The translations under genes were made by a program, and so were the position numbers. From the NCBI GenBank assembly GCA_038250235.1, contig JBBSCO010000006.1, positions 1-64,000 on the forward strand: DNA of 64,000 nt. The letters run 5' to 3'. This stretch comes from JAAUTS01 sp038250235. GTDB taxonomy: Bacteria > Verrucomicrobiota > Verrucomicrobiia > Methylacidiphilales > JAAUTS01. Positions 33,598 to 44,696 of this stretch are shown here, one piece after another. Position 1 is the stretch's first letter. The number at the start of each line of letters is the position of its first letter. The notes beneath the pieces were generated by a model. That model was not told the origin of the DNA and did not search any database. It was given only the letters and a program-made list of their open reading frames with translations.

Positions 33598-34265
33598 ATA
33601 TCTGGGTCAAGAGTCTGCTTGATCTGGTGTTTCCCCAGGAAGCACTGCCCGGGGATCTGCCCTGCACGGGAGAGCATTTCTGCCAGCGCTGTGGCGAGTC
33701 CTATGAGGGAGACATTGAGGGTATGTTCCGTTGCAGCAATTGCGCCGGGCGGACATGGTATATATCGCGGGCACGGGCTGCCTACAGGGCGGAGAAAAAG
33801 GTCAGAGAGATTCTCCATGAGTTTAAATATCAGAGGCAGTTTCATCATCTGCCCTGCCTGGCGGGCTGGCTACAGGAGGGTTTCGAGCGTTTTTATCAGC
33901 AGGAGCCGGAAGATCGCTGGGATGGATTGGTTCCAGTGCCTTTGTATCCTGTCAGAAGACGCGAACGGGGCTTCAATCAGGCGGAAGAACTGGCCCGGAT
34001 GCTTGGAAAAAGCACGGGATTGCCTGTGCTGGATGTGCTGACCCGCATCAAAAAAACCGAGACACAGGCCAGGTTGAGGCGCAGTGAACGTTTACGCAAC
34101 CAGTTGAATGCGTTTGATTTAAAGAGTGGATTTGACCTCAGGGGCAAGAGGCTGCTAATTATAGATGATGTTTTCACAACTGGTGCCACCATCAATGCCT
34201 GCGCCCGGATACTTAAAAAGGCAGGGGCTGGCGATCTGGCTGCTCTGACTGTAGCTCGAGGTTAA
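33594..34265 (+). CDS. comF: ComF-family phosphoribosyltransferase
   Basis: The start is the ATG at 33594 overlapping the CPBP stop; a frame running from 33399 is a read-through of that gene. The N-terminus has zinc-finger-like cysteines (CQRC and CSNC, about residues 30-50). The PRT domain shows VPVPLYPVRRRERGFNQAEELA and the PRPP loop LLIIDDVFTTGAT. ComF relatives act in DNA uptake or nucleotide salvage; the exact substrate is open. It is followed 9 bp later by accD. Confidence 0.9.
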   Translation: MNIWVKSLLDLVFPQEALPGDLPCTGEHFCQRCGESYEGDIEGMFRCSNCAGRTWYISRARAAYRAEKKVREILHEFKYQRQFHHLPCLAGWLQEGFERFYQQEPEDRWDGLVPVPLYPVRRRERGFNQAEELARMLGKSTGLPVLDVLTRIKKTETQARLRRSERLRNQLNAFDLKSGFDLRGKRLLIIDDVFTTGATINACARILKKAGAGDLAALTVARG

Positions 34266-34274
34266 TCAACTACT

Positions 34275-35126
34275 ATGGCTGTTTTCCCCAAACCCCAAAA
34301 TCTAGGTAAAACCCCTAGCCGCACCAAAAAGAAGGAGATGCCGGAAGGTTTATGGACTAAATGTCCTGCCTGTGGGGAGGTGCTTTTTAACAAGGAGTTG
34401 GAAGAAAATCTGATGGTATGCTCGAAATGCAACCATCATATGACCATCAGCGCCTGGAACAGGCTCCTAAGTGTCTGTGACCCGGACAGTTTTCAGGAAC
34501 TGGACGCTGATCTGGCCTCCGTTGATATTCTGAAATTTACAGGGGTGACGAGTTATCCCGATCGTCTGAAAAATTATCAAAAGAAAACAGGACTGACCGA
34601 TGCGGTGACGTGCGGTTGGGGTGAAATTGAGGGAATCCGTGTATCGCTGGCGGCGATGGATTTCAATTTTCTGGGCGGCAGCATGGGATCCGTGGTCGGC
34701 GAAAAAATCACACGTGCCATTGAGCGGGGAGTGAAGGAAAAGCGTCCTGTGATTGTCTTTTCTGCTTCCGGAGGAGCCCGTATGTATGAGGGCATGTTTA
34801 GCCTGATGCAGATGGCCAAAACCAGTGGGGCACTGGCCCGTTTGGCGGAAAAAAGGCAGCCCTTCATATCCGTTCTAACCAATCCGACCATGGCAGGAGT
34901 CATGGCCAGCTTTGCCACCCTTGGGGATATCATTCTGGCCGAACCCAAAGCCATGATCGGTTTTGCCGGGGCGCGGGTGATCAAGGAAACAACTCAGCAG
35001 GAATTGCCCAAAGGTTTCCAGACGGCGGAATTCTGCGTCGATCATGGTTTGATTGACCACATCGTGGGCCGGAAGGAAATGCGTCCTACCCTGGCCAGGT
35101 TTCTGCGTTACTTCGGCGCAAAATAA
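34275..35126 (+). CDS. accD: Acetyl-CoA carboxylase carboxyltransferase subunit beta AccD
   Basis: The 283-aa protein has the AccD zinc ribbon (CPAC, then CSKC, about residues 33-55) and the carboxyltransferase core with MDFNFLGGSMGSVVGEKI, SASGGARMYEGMFSLMQMAK and PKAMIGFAGARVIKETTQ. The accD-folC order is a common conserved pair. It forms the carboxyltransferase with AccA. Length and motifs are typical. Confidence 0.95.
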   Translation: MAVFPKPQNLGKTPSRTKKKEMPEGLWTKCPACGEVLFNKELEENLMVCSKCNHHMTISAWNRLLSVCDPDSFQELDADLASVDILKFTGVTSYPDRLKNYQKKTGLTDAVTCGWGEIEGIRVSLAAMDFNFLGGSMGSVVGEKITRAIERGVKEKRPVIVFSASGGARMYEGMFSLMQMAKTSGALARLAEKRQPFISVLTNPTMAGVMASFATLGDIILAEPKAMIGFAGARVIKETTQQELPKGFQTAEFCVDHGLIDHIVGRKEMRPTLARFLRYFGAK

Positions 35127-35141
35127 GGCGCGACCAATCCC

Positions 35142-36446
35142 GTGATCTACCAGGAATGTGTTGATTACCTGTTCGGTCTGCATCGTTTTGGCATTCGTCT
35201 TGGTTTGGAGACGATGCAAGGCCTTTGTGCCGGGCTGGGGAATCCCGAGCAGCGTTTGAAGTTCGTTCACATTGCCGGCACCAACGGAAAAGGTTCGACC
35301 GCCGCATTTCTGGAATCCGTGTTGCGTGAAGCGGGTTATCGCACGGGGCTTTACACCTCTCCGCATCTGATTGAAATGGGTGAGCGTATCCGCGTTTGTG
35401 GCGAAACCATATCCAAGGAAGACATAGTCCGCCTGACCCTTCACATACGCGCTGTGATCGACAGCCGTCCGGAATTAAAAGACACCACGTTCTTTGAATT
35501 TGTGACAGCCATGGCCCTTCTGTATTTCGGGGAAAAAAAGGTGGAGATTGTGGTCTGGGAAACGGGATTGGGGGGAAGGCTGGATGCCACCAACGTGGTG
35601 GATCCCGAGTGCTGTATCATCACTGGGATTGGGTATGATCATATGGAACACCTGGGCGATACCCTTGAAAAAATAGCCTCGGAAAAAGCAGGTATAATCA
35701 AGAAGGGAAGGCCGGTTGTGATGAAGGGCTATCATCCGGATTCAACATCGGACATTCATGCGGCTGACAAGGTGTTGCATGCCCGTGCGGCCGAACGTGG
35801 TTCTGAAGTTGTTGTTGTAGATACGGGAAGAACCCTGTTGATGGAAAAGGAACTGCCCTCCGGCAGGTTCAGTTTTTATGACGAAGGACAGAAATGGATT
35901 TTGGGATTAAAGGGAGACTACCAATGTAAAAATGCACTGCTGGCATTAAAGACCTGTGAAGTGTTGCAACAACGGGGATGGCTGATTTCCCAGGAAGCCA
36001 AAGCCAAAGGGCTGGAACAGGCACGTTGGCCGGGACGTTTTGATATTTTGGGCACGAATCCTCCCTGGGTTTTGGACGGTGCCCATAACGAGGAGGGTCT
36101 GAAGAGTGTCATGGCTTCATGGTACTCATGGTTTGGCCAGGCACCCGGTCAGGTTGTTTTCGGTTGCGTGACGGACAAGAATCTCGATGCCATGGCCATG
36201 GAGCTTTTTCATACGGAAACGACTGTCCGATTGGTCGGGTTGTCGACCCAAAGGTCGCAGTCCCTGGACAAAATGAAATCGGCTTTCCTCAACAAACAAA
36301 CCTTGGCCTATGATTCTCTTTCCCTGGCCCTGCAGGACTGTCGGACCAGCGGTCAGAGCACACTGATCGTGGGTTCTCTTTACCTGGCCGGGGAAGTGCT
36401 CGCTTTGCTCAAAGACAATCCGCATGAACTTAAACTGAATGGATAA
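35142..36446 (+). CDS. folC: Folylpolyglutamate / dihydrofolate synthase FolC
   Basis: The start is GTG at 35142, 15 bp after accD. The 434-aa Mur-ligase-fold enzyme shows the P-loop HIAGTNGKGSTAAF, TGLYTSPHL, VWETGLGGRLDATNV, GIGYDHMEHLGDTLEKIASE split over the central domain, and WVLDGAHNEEGL. It adds glutamates to folates. It overlaps the next gene by 8 bp. Confidence 0.94.
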   Translation: MIYQECVDYLFGLHRFGIRLGLETMQGLCAGLGNPEQRLKFVHIAGTNGKGSTAAFLESVLREAGYRTGLYTSPHLIEMGERIRVCGETISKEDIVRLTLHIRAVIDSRPELKDTTFFEFVTAMALLYFGEKKVEIVVWETGLGGRLDATNVVDPECCIITGIGYDHMEHLGDTLEKIASEKAGIIKKGRPVVMKGYHPDSTSDIHAADKVLHARAAERGSEVVVVDTGRTLLMEKELPSGRFSFYDEGQKWILGLKGDYQCKNALLALKTCEVLQQRGWLISQEAKAKGLEQARWPGRFDILGTNPPWVLDGAHNEEGLKSVMASWYSWFGQAPGQVVFGCVTDKNLDAMAMELFHTETTVRLVGLSTQRSQSLDKMKSAFLNKQTLAYDSLSLALQDCRTSGQSTLIVGSLYLAGEVLALLKDNPHELKLNG

Positions 36447-37101
36447 GGTCGTCTTTTTTGATGTCGGAGGCACCCTGATAAGACCTGCGCGCGAGATCGG
36501 CTGTTATTATTCCGAGATGGCTGCGCATTACGGCGTGCAGACCGATGCAGCTTTGCTGACCGAAGGGTTCAGGCAGGCCTGGCAGGATATGAAAAACCGT
36601 GATCCCGTGGCCGGACCCAGGGTTCTGGATGACAAGGGATGGTGGAAATCGCTTGTTAGACTCTCATGGAGCCGCGCCGGGCTTCCCGAGGCATTCCCTT
36701 TTGACGATTATTTTGAGGAGCTTTACCGTTGGTTTGAACGTCCGGAAGTTTGGAGAATTTTTCCAGAGGTGGAAGAATGTTTAGCGGACCTCCGGGTAAG
36801 AGGATATCGTCTGGGAATTTTGTCCAATTGGGACCGAAGACTGAGAACGATTCTCAGCGGGTTGGAGCTTTCCGGCTTTTTTGAGGACATGATCATTTCC
36901 AGTGAAGTGGGTGTGGAAAAACCACATCCAAGGATTTTTGACATCGCCCGGCAACGCTTTCAAATAAAGTCTTCGGAGGCGATCCTCATTGGCGACGAGC
37001 AAGCATTTGACGGAGCCGGGGCCATCTCCGCGGGGTGGACCCATGTCGTTTTGAAGCGTCCGGAAATCGACCTCCGGGATGCATTAGCTAAAGTGCTTTA
37101 A
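36439..37101 (+). CDS. HAD-superfamily hydrolase (HDHD3-like)
   Basis: The 220-residue protein has HAD motif I as FFDVGGTLI, with Gly where the second Asp usually sits, as is common in HDHD3-type proteins. Motif II is ILSNWD, and motifs III/IV are EKPHPRIF and LIGDEQAFDGAGA. The loss of the general-acid Asp predicts weak or no phosphatase activity. It overlaps folC and ends the accD-folC run. Confidence 0.85.
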   Translation: MDKVVFFDVGGTLIRPAREIGCYYSEMAAHYGVQTDAALLTEGFRQAWQDMKNRDPVAGPRVLDDKGWWKSLVRLSWSRAGLPEAFPFDDYFEELYRWFERPEVWRIFPEVEECLADLRVRGYRLGILSNWDRRLRTILSGLELSGFFEDMIISSEVGVEKPHPRIFDIARQRFQIKSSEAILIGDEQAFDGAGAISAGWTHVVLKRPEIDLRDALAKVL

Positions 37102-37143
37102 ATAGTGATTCTGCTAATAATTAAGAATTGGTGACGACATGCT

Positions 37144-37171
37144 TTGACATCTCCTTGTGAGCTATTAGCTT
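37144..37171 (+). promoter_or_regulatory. Predicted sdh operon promoter
   Basis: TTGACA (37144-37149), 16-bp spacer and TAGCTT (37166-37171) lie 42 bp before sdhC. Boxes and spacing equal those before the SAM riboswitch at 22704. Confidence 0.55.
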
Positions 37172-37213
37172 TTTAGAAGGTTACCGCCAGTCAGGACCAA
37201 AATTCACTCAATT

Positions 37214-37897
37214 ATGAATGCCATTACACAGATCTTCACCTCGTCACTGGGAAGAAAGTACATCATGGGCATCACTGGCTTCGGGCTGGTCGGATTCACC
37301 ATCATCCATATGGTCGGGAATCTGCAGATCTTCATCGGATCCGACGCGCTGAATTCCTATGCCAAACTTTTGAAAAGCTCCTCTGAAGTTCTTTGGGCCT
37401 TCCGTATTGGATTGTTGGCCATGGTGGTGTTGCATCTTACGGCGGCCATCTCTCTTGTGATTGAAAACCGCAAAGCGCGGGGGCAAGCTTATAATAAGGA
37501 AAAAAATCTGGCCACCTGGGCCTCCCGGACGATGGCGGTCAGCGGAACGATTGTTTTGGTATTTGTCGTTTTCCATATCCTTCACTTCACCGCAGGAGTG
37601 ATCGGCCATGAATACAACGCACATCAACTGCCTCCTGATGATAAAGGACGGGCCGATGTCTACACGATGGTGGTGGAAGGTTTCAGCAACCCCTGGATCT
37701 CCGGTTTCTATATCATTTCGGTGGGGCTTCTGTGCTGGCACATGAGCCACGGTATTTCCAGCATGTTCCAATCCTTGGGACTGAGAAATGCCAGGTCGGC
37801 CTTTCTTCTTGATAAAGCGGCTCTCGGAATTTCTTTCATTATTTTTACGGGGATGGTCGCTGTTCCCGCCGCTGTTCTTCTCCAACTGGTTAAATAA
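37214..37897 (+). CDS. sdhC: Succinate dehydrogenase cytochrome b558 subunit SdhC
   Basis: The 227-residue protein has five predicted membrane helices and the b558-type layout used when a single membrane subunit anchors the enzyme. Conserved histidines lie in TIIHMVGNLQIF, VVLHLTAA, VFHILHFTAG and CWHMSHGISSM, enough to ligate two hemes. It starts the sdhCAB operon, 2 bp before sdhA. Confidence 0.92.
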   Translation: MNAITQIFTSSLGRKYIMGITGFGLVGFTIIHMVGNLQIFIGSDALNSYAKLLKSSSEVLWAFRIGLLAMVVLHLTAAISLVIENRKARGQAYNKEKNLATWASRTMAVSGTIVLVFVVFHILHFTAGVIGHEYNAHQLPPDDKGRADVYTMVVEGFSNPWISGFYIISVGLLCWHMSHGISSMFQSLGLRNARSAFLLDKAALGISFIIFTGMVAVPAAVLLQLVK

Positions 37898-37899
37898 TC

Positions 37900-39812
<1,913 letters not shown>

Positions 39813-39813
<1 letters not shown>

Positions 39814-40592
39814 TGAACGTCAAATTGAAAGTCTGGAGACAGCACTCGGCCAAGTCAGAAGGCTGTTTCGAAGAGTATGAAGCCAAAAACCTCAGCACTG
39901 ACATGTCTTTTTTGGAAATGCTCGATGTGGTCAATGAAGATCTGACCCTCTCCGGTCAGTATCCCATTGCCTTTGAGCATGACTGCCGCGAGGGCATCTG
40001 TGGAAGTTGCAGCCTGATGATCGACGGGGAACCGCATGGACCCGAGGACAAAGTGGCGACCTGCCAGACCTACATGCGCAGCTTCAAGGATGGAGACCTC
40101 ATCACGATCGAGCCTTTCCGCTCCCGTGCGTTTCCGGTTCTGAAGGATCTTATCATAGATCGTTCCTCCTTTGACCGGATCATCCAGCGAGGTGGCTTTA
40201 TTTCGGTTTCGACCGGTTCGGCCCCGGATGCCAATGCCATACCGGTTTCCAAAGTCAAAGCGGACGTTGCCATGGATGCTGCGGCCTGTATCGGTTGTGG
40301 AGCCTGTGTGGCAGCTTGTAAGAACTCATCTGCCATGCTCTTTGTTTCGGCCAAAGCGGCCCATCTTAACAGTCTTCCTCAAGGCCAGCCTGAAAAGGAC
40401 ATCCGTGTTTTGAAAATGGTAGAGCAGATGGACAAGGAAGGTTTCGGGAACTGCAGCAACACCTATGCCTGTGAAGCGGTTTGTCCGAAGGCGATCAGTG
40501 CGGATTTTATTGCCAAACTGAACCGTGATTACGCCATTGCTTCGATCCGCACCAAATTGTTAGGCCGGGAAGAGGTTGTTGAGACTATCTGA
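39813..40592 (+). CDS. sdhB: Succinate dehydrogenase iron-sulfur subunit SdhB
   Basis: The 259-aa protein has an N-terminal [2Fe-2S] ferredoxin domain (CREGICGSC, then C in VATCQ) and a C-terminal domain with CIGCGACVAACKN and CSNTYACEAVCPK for the [4Fe-4S] and [3Fe-4S] centres. It passes electrons from SdhA to the hemes of SdhC. Three genes, no SdhD, complete the b558-type complex. Confidence 0.96.
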
Positions 40593-40745
40593 GCGAAATT
40601 TGTAGCTGAGGCCACCGAACCCCGGCTCTACACCCATCAGGAGCCCGGAGGCCTCCCCTACAAGGGGGAAAATTCTGTAAATGGACACACTGACGCCGTG
40701 CATTCCCTGAGTTGACGAAGCCGTAACTTTGGTCAGAATTGATTC

Positions 40746-41288
40746 ATGAATTCTTCCGAGCAGGTTGTCTTAACGCGGGATGTCACCGCCGTACAAATCC
40801 CCAATGGAAATAGTGTCCCCTTGAAAAAAGGGGCGTCTGTCACTGTGACCCAGTCCTTGGGAGGCAGCTACACAGTTCACGTGGCGGAACTGGGAGGTCT
40901 TTATCGTATTGCTGGCGAGGACGCGGATGCTCTCGGCAGGGAAGGATCCCACAAGGAAGAGAAACACATCGCGTCTCTTCCCTTGGAAGAGAAGGTCTGG
41001 GCGGTATTGAAAACCTGCTATGACCCGGAAATTCCGGTTAATATCGTGGATCTGGGGCTTGTTTACAGCATGAACCTGGTTGATGTGAGCGGCGGCAAAA
41101 ATGCCGAAATCAAGATGACTCTCACCGCCCCTGGCTGCGGGATGGGACCGGCCATTGCGGCGGATGCCAAAGGCAAACTTCTGGCCCTGGCCGAAATCAA
41201 GGATGCAAATGTTGAAGTGGTTTGGGAGCCACAATGGAATCCGGGTATGATCTCGCCCGATGGCAAGGCCAAGCTTGGAATTGCCTGA
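40746..41288 (+). CDS. sufT: SufT-like DUF59 iron-sulfur assembly protein
   Basis: The 180-residue protein has an N-terminal beta-rich part (about 1-70) typical of long SufT, then a DUF59/MIP18 domain with CYDPEIPVNIVDLGLVY and TLTAPGCGMG, including the conserved reactive Cys. SufT helps deliver Fe-S clusters to client proteins. Its position after sdhB, a major Fe-S client, is suggestive, but a gap of about 150 bp suggests a separate transcript. Confidence 0.9.
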   Translation: MNSSEQVVLTRDVTAVQIPNGNSVPLKKGASVTVTQSLGGSYTVHVAELGGLYRIAGEDADALGREGSHKEEKHIASLPLEEKVWAVLKTCYDPEIPVNIVDLGLVYSMNLVDVSGGKNAEIKMTLTAPGCGMGPAIAADAKGKLLALAEIKDANVEVVWEPQWNPGMISPDGKAKLGIA

Positions 41289-41304
41289 GAAGCAGGAAAA
41301 GTCC

Positions 41305-42246
41305 ATGGCGTATTTGAGGGAAAGCGAGTGGACGGAGCGACAGACTTTGCATCAGCGGCGGGTGGAGGCTTTGCTTTCCCCCCATTGGAAGCGTCGATCA
41401 CACGGTGTGGAACATCCTGTCTTCGACTTTCTTTTTGAATACTATACCTTCCGTTCCACGAATCTATGCGTCTGGAGTCCTGGTGCCGGTGTCTGGTTAG
41501 AGGCCAAAAATGGCCGACCGGTTTCTGAATTTGAATGGAGCCGATCGGGTGCAAACATTGAGGTATCCCTTCGTAAATTAATTCCGAAAAGGATCGAATC
41601 CCTGAATTGGGTCAGGACTTTGCTGAAGAACACCCAGGAAAGAGCCGCGCGTTTTGGTTGCCACGGGCTGCATGAGTGGGCGATGGTTTATCGTTCGGAC
41701 GAATATCGTTACCAGGGCATGCAGCGACTCCGCTTAAGCCAGAGTGAAATCGCGGCGGTGGTCGATTCAATGCCCGTCTGTTGCACCCACTTCGACGCAT
41801 TCCGCTTTTTTACCCAGGAAGCCAGGCCCTTGAACATTCATCAGCCTTCGCGGGAAAACAGGATGGACCTTGAGCAGCGGGGATGTCTGCACGTGAACAT
41901 GGATCTTTACCGTTGGGCCTATAAATTCTGGCCCTGGGTGGATTCGGAGCTTTTGGTGGATACTTTTGAACTCGCTCTGGATGCCCGTCAGATTGACATG
42001 AAAGCCAGTCCTTATGATCTGGTTGAATACGGGTTTGAGCCGATCAGGATTGAGACGGAGGCAGGAAGAATTGAGTACGAGCGGGAACAACGGCGCATTG
42101 CCACGAAGGCCATTTCTTTGAGGCAGCGGTTAAGGTCGGCTTTGGATGGAATCATCGACTGTTTGAAGGCGAAAGAAAAGAATTCATGGGGGGAGAACGG
42201 CATGGATCTTGTTTCCCAGGCTGGAGTGTCAACGCTGTCAGTCTGA
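41305..42246 (+). CDS. Predicted 3-methyladenine-DNA-glycosylase-like protein
   Basis: The ATG at 41305 follows an AGGAAAA ribosome-binding site; the frame extends upstream into sufT. The protein (313 aa) matches a conserved family seen in Actinobacteria and Verrucomicrobia and annotated as 3-methyladenine DNA glycosylase, with HPVFDFLFEYYTFRSTNL, GCHGLHEWAMVYR, CTHFDAFRFFT and MKASPYDLVEYG. I see no helix-hairpin-helix, so the glycosylase name comes from family annotation only. Confidence 0.75.
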   Translation: MAYLRESEWTERQTLHQRRVEALLSPHWKRRSHGVEHPVFDFLFEYYTFRSTNLCVWSPGAGVWLEAKNGRPVSEFEWSRSGANIEVSLRKLIPKRIESLNWVRTLLKNTQERAARFGCHGLHEWAMVYRSDEYRYQGMQRLRLSQSEIAAVVDSMPVCCTHFDAFRFFTQEARPLNIHQPSRENRMDLEQRGCLHVNMDLYRWAYKFWPWVDSELLVDTFELALDARQIDMKASPYDLVEYGFEPIRIETEAGRIEYEREQRRIATKAISLRQRLRSALDGIIDCLKAKEKNSWGENGMDLVSQAGVSTLSV

Positions 42247-42254
42247 TATCTTTT

Positions 42255-42551
42255 ATGAAAACACCCTGGTTCGTTCCGAGTCCGCATTTTGGCTACACCA
42301 TGACCCGGATTGATGAGCATCCCTGGAACACGCTCTTGACGATGAAAGAGGTTGTTCAACTGGAACCTGGTTCTCTGGAATTCACCGGACCACATGCGAC
42401 AGGGCACTGTGAGTATTGGGAGTCCCGGTTCCCTGAATTATTTGAAAGCGGGAAAAAGCCGGTGATGGTTTTGGACACTAACCCAATTCATCCGCACGCG
42501 GTGGAGGTTGAGCCCAGAAAACCTTTCCGCCCCTGGAAAGAAAGTGGGTAG
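42255..42551 (+). CDS. Small hypothetical protein
   Basis: The product has about 98 residues starting at ATG 42255, 8 bp after the preceding stop. The composition is rich in Pro, Trp, His and Glu, without signal peptide or helix. It could be co-transcribed with the glycosylase-like gene. No family recognised. Confidence 0.5.
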   Translation: MKTPWFVPSPHFGYTMTRIDEHPWNTLLTMKEVVQLEPGSLEFTGPHATGHCEYWESRFPELFESGKKPVMVLDTNPIHPHAVEVEPRKPFRPWKESG

Positions 42552-42684
42552 CACGCGACGCATGGTTCTTCCATTTCGGAAACTGTGGAAGCGACCTTGT
42601 TTGAACCTGGAGAGATGGCCGATCCCTTCTCTGAGTTCAGGATTGGGGAGAAGGGGGAATTGAACCAAACGGCCCTTACTAAAC

Positions 42685-42844
42685 GATCCGTGGGATAGAC
42701 TACGGGTTCAACCCGTAGGGCGGGGGAGCTTTTGCCCCTGGCTGGTGTTGCTCCTCGCTCACAGCTCCCTGCGGGGATGCTCGCCCCCCGCGCCTTGGCC
42801 AGAAACAAAATCTCCCGTCGCGACTGTAGTCTATCCCAAGGATC
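42685..42844. mobile_element. MITE-like element with 19-bp terminal inverted repeats
   Basis: The left end GATCCGTGGGATAGACTAC and the right end (reverse-complemented) GATCCTTGGGATAGACTAC differ at one base and enclose 122 bp. Inside are a hairpin ACGGGTTCAACCCGT and GC-rich sequence with no open frame. It fills most of the gap between the small hypothetical gene and exbD and may also end transcription from both sides. It is unrelated to the element in terC. Confidence 0.65.
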
Positions 42845-42856
42845 TATTATTAACGC

Positions 42857-43288
42857 CTACTTGGAAGCTGAGGTATAACGGAAGGCCAATTTTTCGACTC
42901 CGGCGTAGCTACAAGCGTCCATGACGCGGATGACGCGTTCATGCCGGACATTCGGATCGGGGGAGATGATGACGGGGGTGTCTTTGAACTGGGAAATGAC
43001 TCCCTTGAGCCTTTCTTGAAGTCCCGTCATTTCCAAATCATCCGCTTGGGCGGCAGGGGAATTGTTAAAAAGTACAGTTCCATCCTTGGAAATTTTGAGA
43101 ACGATGGGAAGCTGCACGCCGGGTGTGGCCGGGCCTGTGGCTTCGCCGGGAAGTTTGATGCCCAATTCCTCTTCCTTGGCATTGGAACCGGCTGATACCA
43201 TGAAGAAAAGCAGCAGCACGAACATCACGTCCAGCATGGGCGCGATTTGCAATCCGAATTCTCCTTCTTCTCCTCCTCCACTGGACAT
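42857..43288 (-). CDS. exbD: ExbD/TolR-family protein (second copy)
   Basis: The 143-residue protein has one N-terminal membrane helix (LQIAPMLDVMFVLLLFFMV) with the conserved Asp in the helix, and a periplasmic beta/alpha domain. It is the third gene of exbB-exbD-exbD. ExbD/TolR work with ExbB/TolQ as a proton-driven motor for TonB or Tol. No tonB gene lies in the window. Confidence 0.88.
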   Translation of the reverse strand: MSSGGGEEGEFGLQIAPMLDVMFVLLLFFMVSAGSNAKEEELGIKLPGEATGPATPGVQLPIVLKISKDGTVLFNNSPAAQADDLEMTGLQERLKGVISQFKDTPVIISPDPNVRHERVIRVMDACSYAGVEKLAFRYTSASK

Positions 43289-43322
43289 AGTAGTTGGTTC
43301 CTAATGCTTTGGTTATGATTGT

Positions 43323-43835
43323 TCAGGGTGCCGGAGCTTCCTCGGAAGGTTTTTCCGGGGGATTGGAAACGGCAAAGGTCACATCGGCAACACCGGCTTT
43401 CGCGCAGGCCTGCATGATTTCGGTGACTTTGTTGAAAGGGGCGTCTTTGTCGGCGCGCACGAGAACGCGGAACGGAGCGGCATTTTCACCGGCCAGCTTG
43501 TCCATGGCATCACGTTTTTGTTGGATCAGGGGAATAATGTCTTCTGCGGTGTCAAAGTATTCGCTGTCCACTTTGATTCGATAGTTGAGTTTTTCAATGG
43601 CGATCTCCAACTGACGTCCGGCGTTCTTTTCCATGGCCTTGGAGTTGTCGGCCAAGGGAAGGGCCAGATCCGCAGTCTGATTGATCACTTCTGTGGTAGC
43701 CGTTGCCATAAAGAAGAGCAAAAGCACCAGGAGCACGTCTACCATTGGGGCCACCTGGTATTCCGGGTCACCCTCTTCTTCGAGACCGGGGATATCCAAT
43801 ACCCCGATTTCGATTTCTTTTCCTGGTTCTTGCAT
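43323..43835 (-). CDS. exbD: ExbD/TolR-family protein (first copy)
   Basis: The 170-residue protein has the membrane helix YQVAPMVDVLLVLLLFFMAT with the conserved Asp and a longer periplasmic domain than the second copy, ending in a Pro/Glu-rich tail. It lies 17 bp after exbB. Two different ExbD subunits beside one ExbB are common in Verrucomicrobia and Planctomycetes. Confidence 0.9.
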   Translation of the reverse strand: MQEPGKEIEIGVLDIPGLEEEGDPEYQVAPMVDVLLVLLLFFMATATTEVINQTADLALPLADNSKAMEKNAGRQLEIAIEKLNYRIKVDSEYFDTAEDIIPLIQQKRDAMDKLAGENAAPFRVLVRADKDAPFNKVTEIMQACAKAGVADVTFAVSNPPEKPSEEAPAP

Positions 43836-43852
43836 GGGAGCTGCCTGATGAA

Positions 43853-44620
43853 TCAGCCCTTACGCTCGATCCCGTAGCCCAGCAGTTGGTCAAAGGGAAT
43901 CGGACGTAGCAGGGACTTGGCTTCGGCGTGCACGTCGGCAAAGGCGGTGGTCATGGCATTTTTGAAATAGTAGAAGAAAATAAAGCCGGGGATGGCAACA
44001 GCGAGACCTGAGGCGGTGGCGATCAGCACCTCGGATATAGCCGATGAAAGACCGGTCATATTGGCCACGCCGGATTGTCCCAGCACGGCAAAGGCTTTCA
44101 TCATCCCCAGAACGGTTCCGGTCAACCCGATCATGGGTGCTGTAACCCCGATGACGGAGAGATAGTTGTTGCGGGATTTCAAGCGGACAGCCTGTTTGGC
44201 AAAGGATTCGTTCATGGCTTCTGCGACACCATGGGCACCCGTGCCGATGTTTTCAAAGGCGGACTGCATGATTTTGGAAAGAAAACTCGGGTTGGCGATA
44301 CAGACTTCGTAGGCCATCTGGTAGTTGCCGGAGCTGATGGCGTCACGGAGAAGGGCGATGACGGCGGGAGGAGCGAGCTTGGAAGTTCTTACTTTCATGA
44401 AGAGCTCGATGATCCATGTCAGCATCATGATGGAGGCAATGATCAGAATCCACAAAACCACCGCTTCGGCGGAAGGATTGGTCAGGATATGCCAAAAGGT
44501 GATCTGGCCGCCAGCTGCGGCGGCCTGGGCTCCTGTTGCCATCCCGAGAAGCAGGAGGCAGGTGAGTGTAGGGGTTAGGGATTGACGAATTGTTTTCCGA
44601 AAAGATGAGCCAAAGTACAT
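43853..44620 (-). CDS. exbB: MotA/TolQ/ExbB proton-channel family protein
   Basis: The start is ATG at 44620 (an upstream TTG adds four residues). A signal-like N-terminus (about 5-35) precedes three membrane helices. The MotA/TolQ core is visible in NNYLSVIGVTAPMIGLTGTVLGMMKAF and ISEVLIATASGLAVAIPGFI. With the two ExbD proteins it should energise outer-membrane transport. Confidence 0.92.
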   Translation of the reverse strand: MYFGSSFRKTIRQSLTPTLTCLLLLGMATGAQAAAAGGQITFWHILTNPSAEAVVLWILIIASIMMLTWIIELFMKVRTSKLAPPAVIALLRDAISSGNYQMAYEVCIANPSFLSKIMQSAFENIGTGAHGVAEAMNESFAKQAVRLKSRNNYLSVIGVTAPMIGLTGTVLGMMKAFAVLGQSGVANMTGLSSAISEVLIATASGLAVAIPGFIFFYYFKNAMTTAFADVHAEAKSLLRPIPFDQLLGYGIERKG

Positions 44621-44696
44621 TTTGAAATTCAAACCGAACTATGCTCAGAGGTCAAGACGATCATCGATAGCTAAGCTTCTTTTTTTAGGGGCTGTT

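Noticed and set aside
40593..40745. Possible terminator or riboswitch between sdhB and sufT
   Set aside because: Short GC-rich inverted words are present, but no conserved aptamer core and no T-run could be identified.
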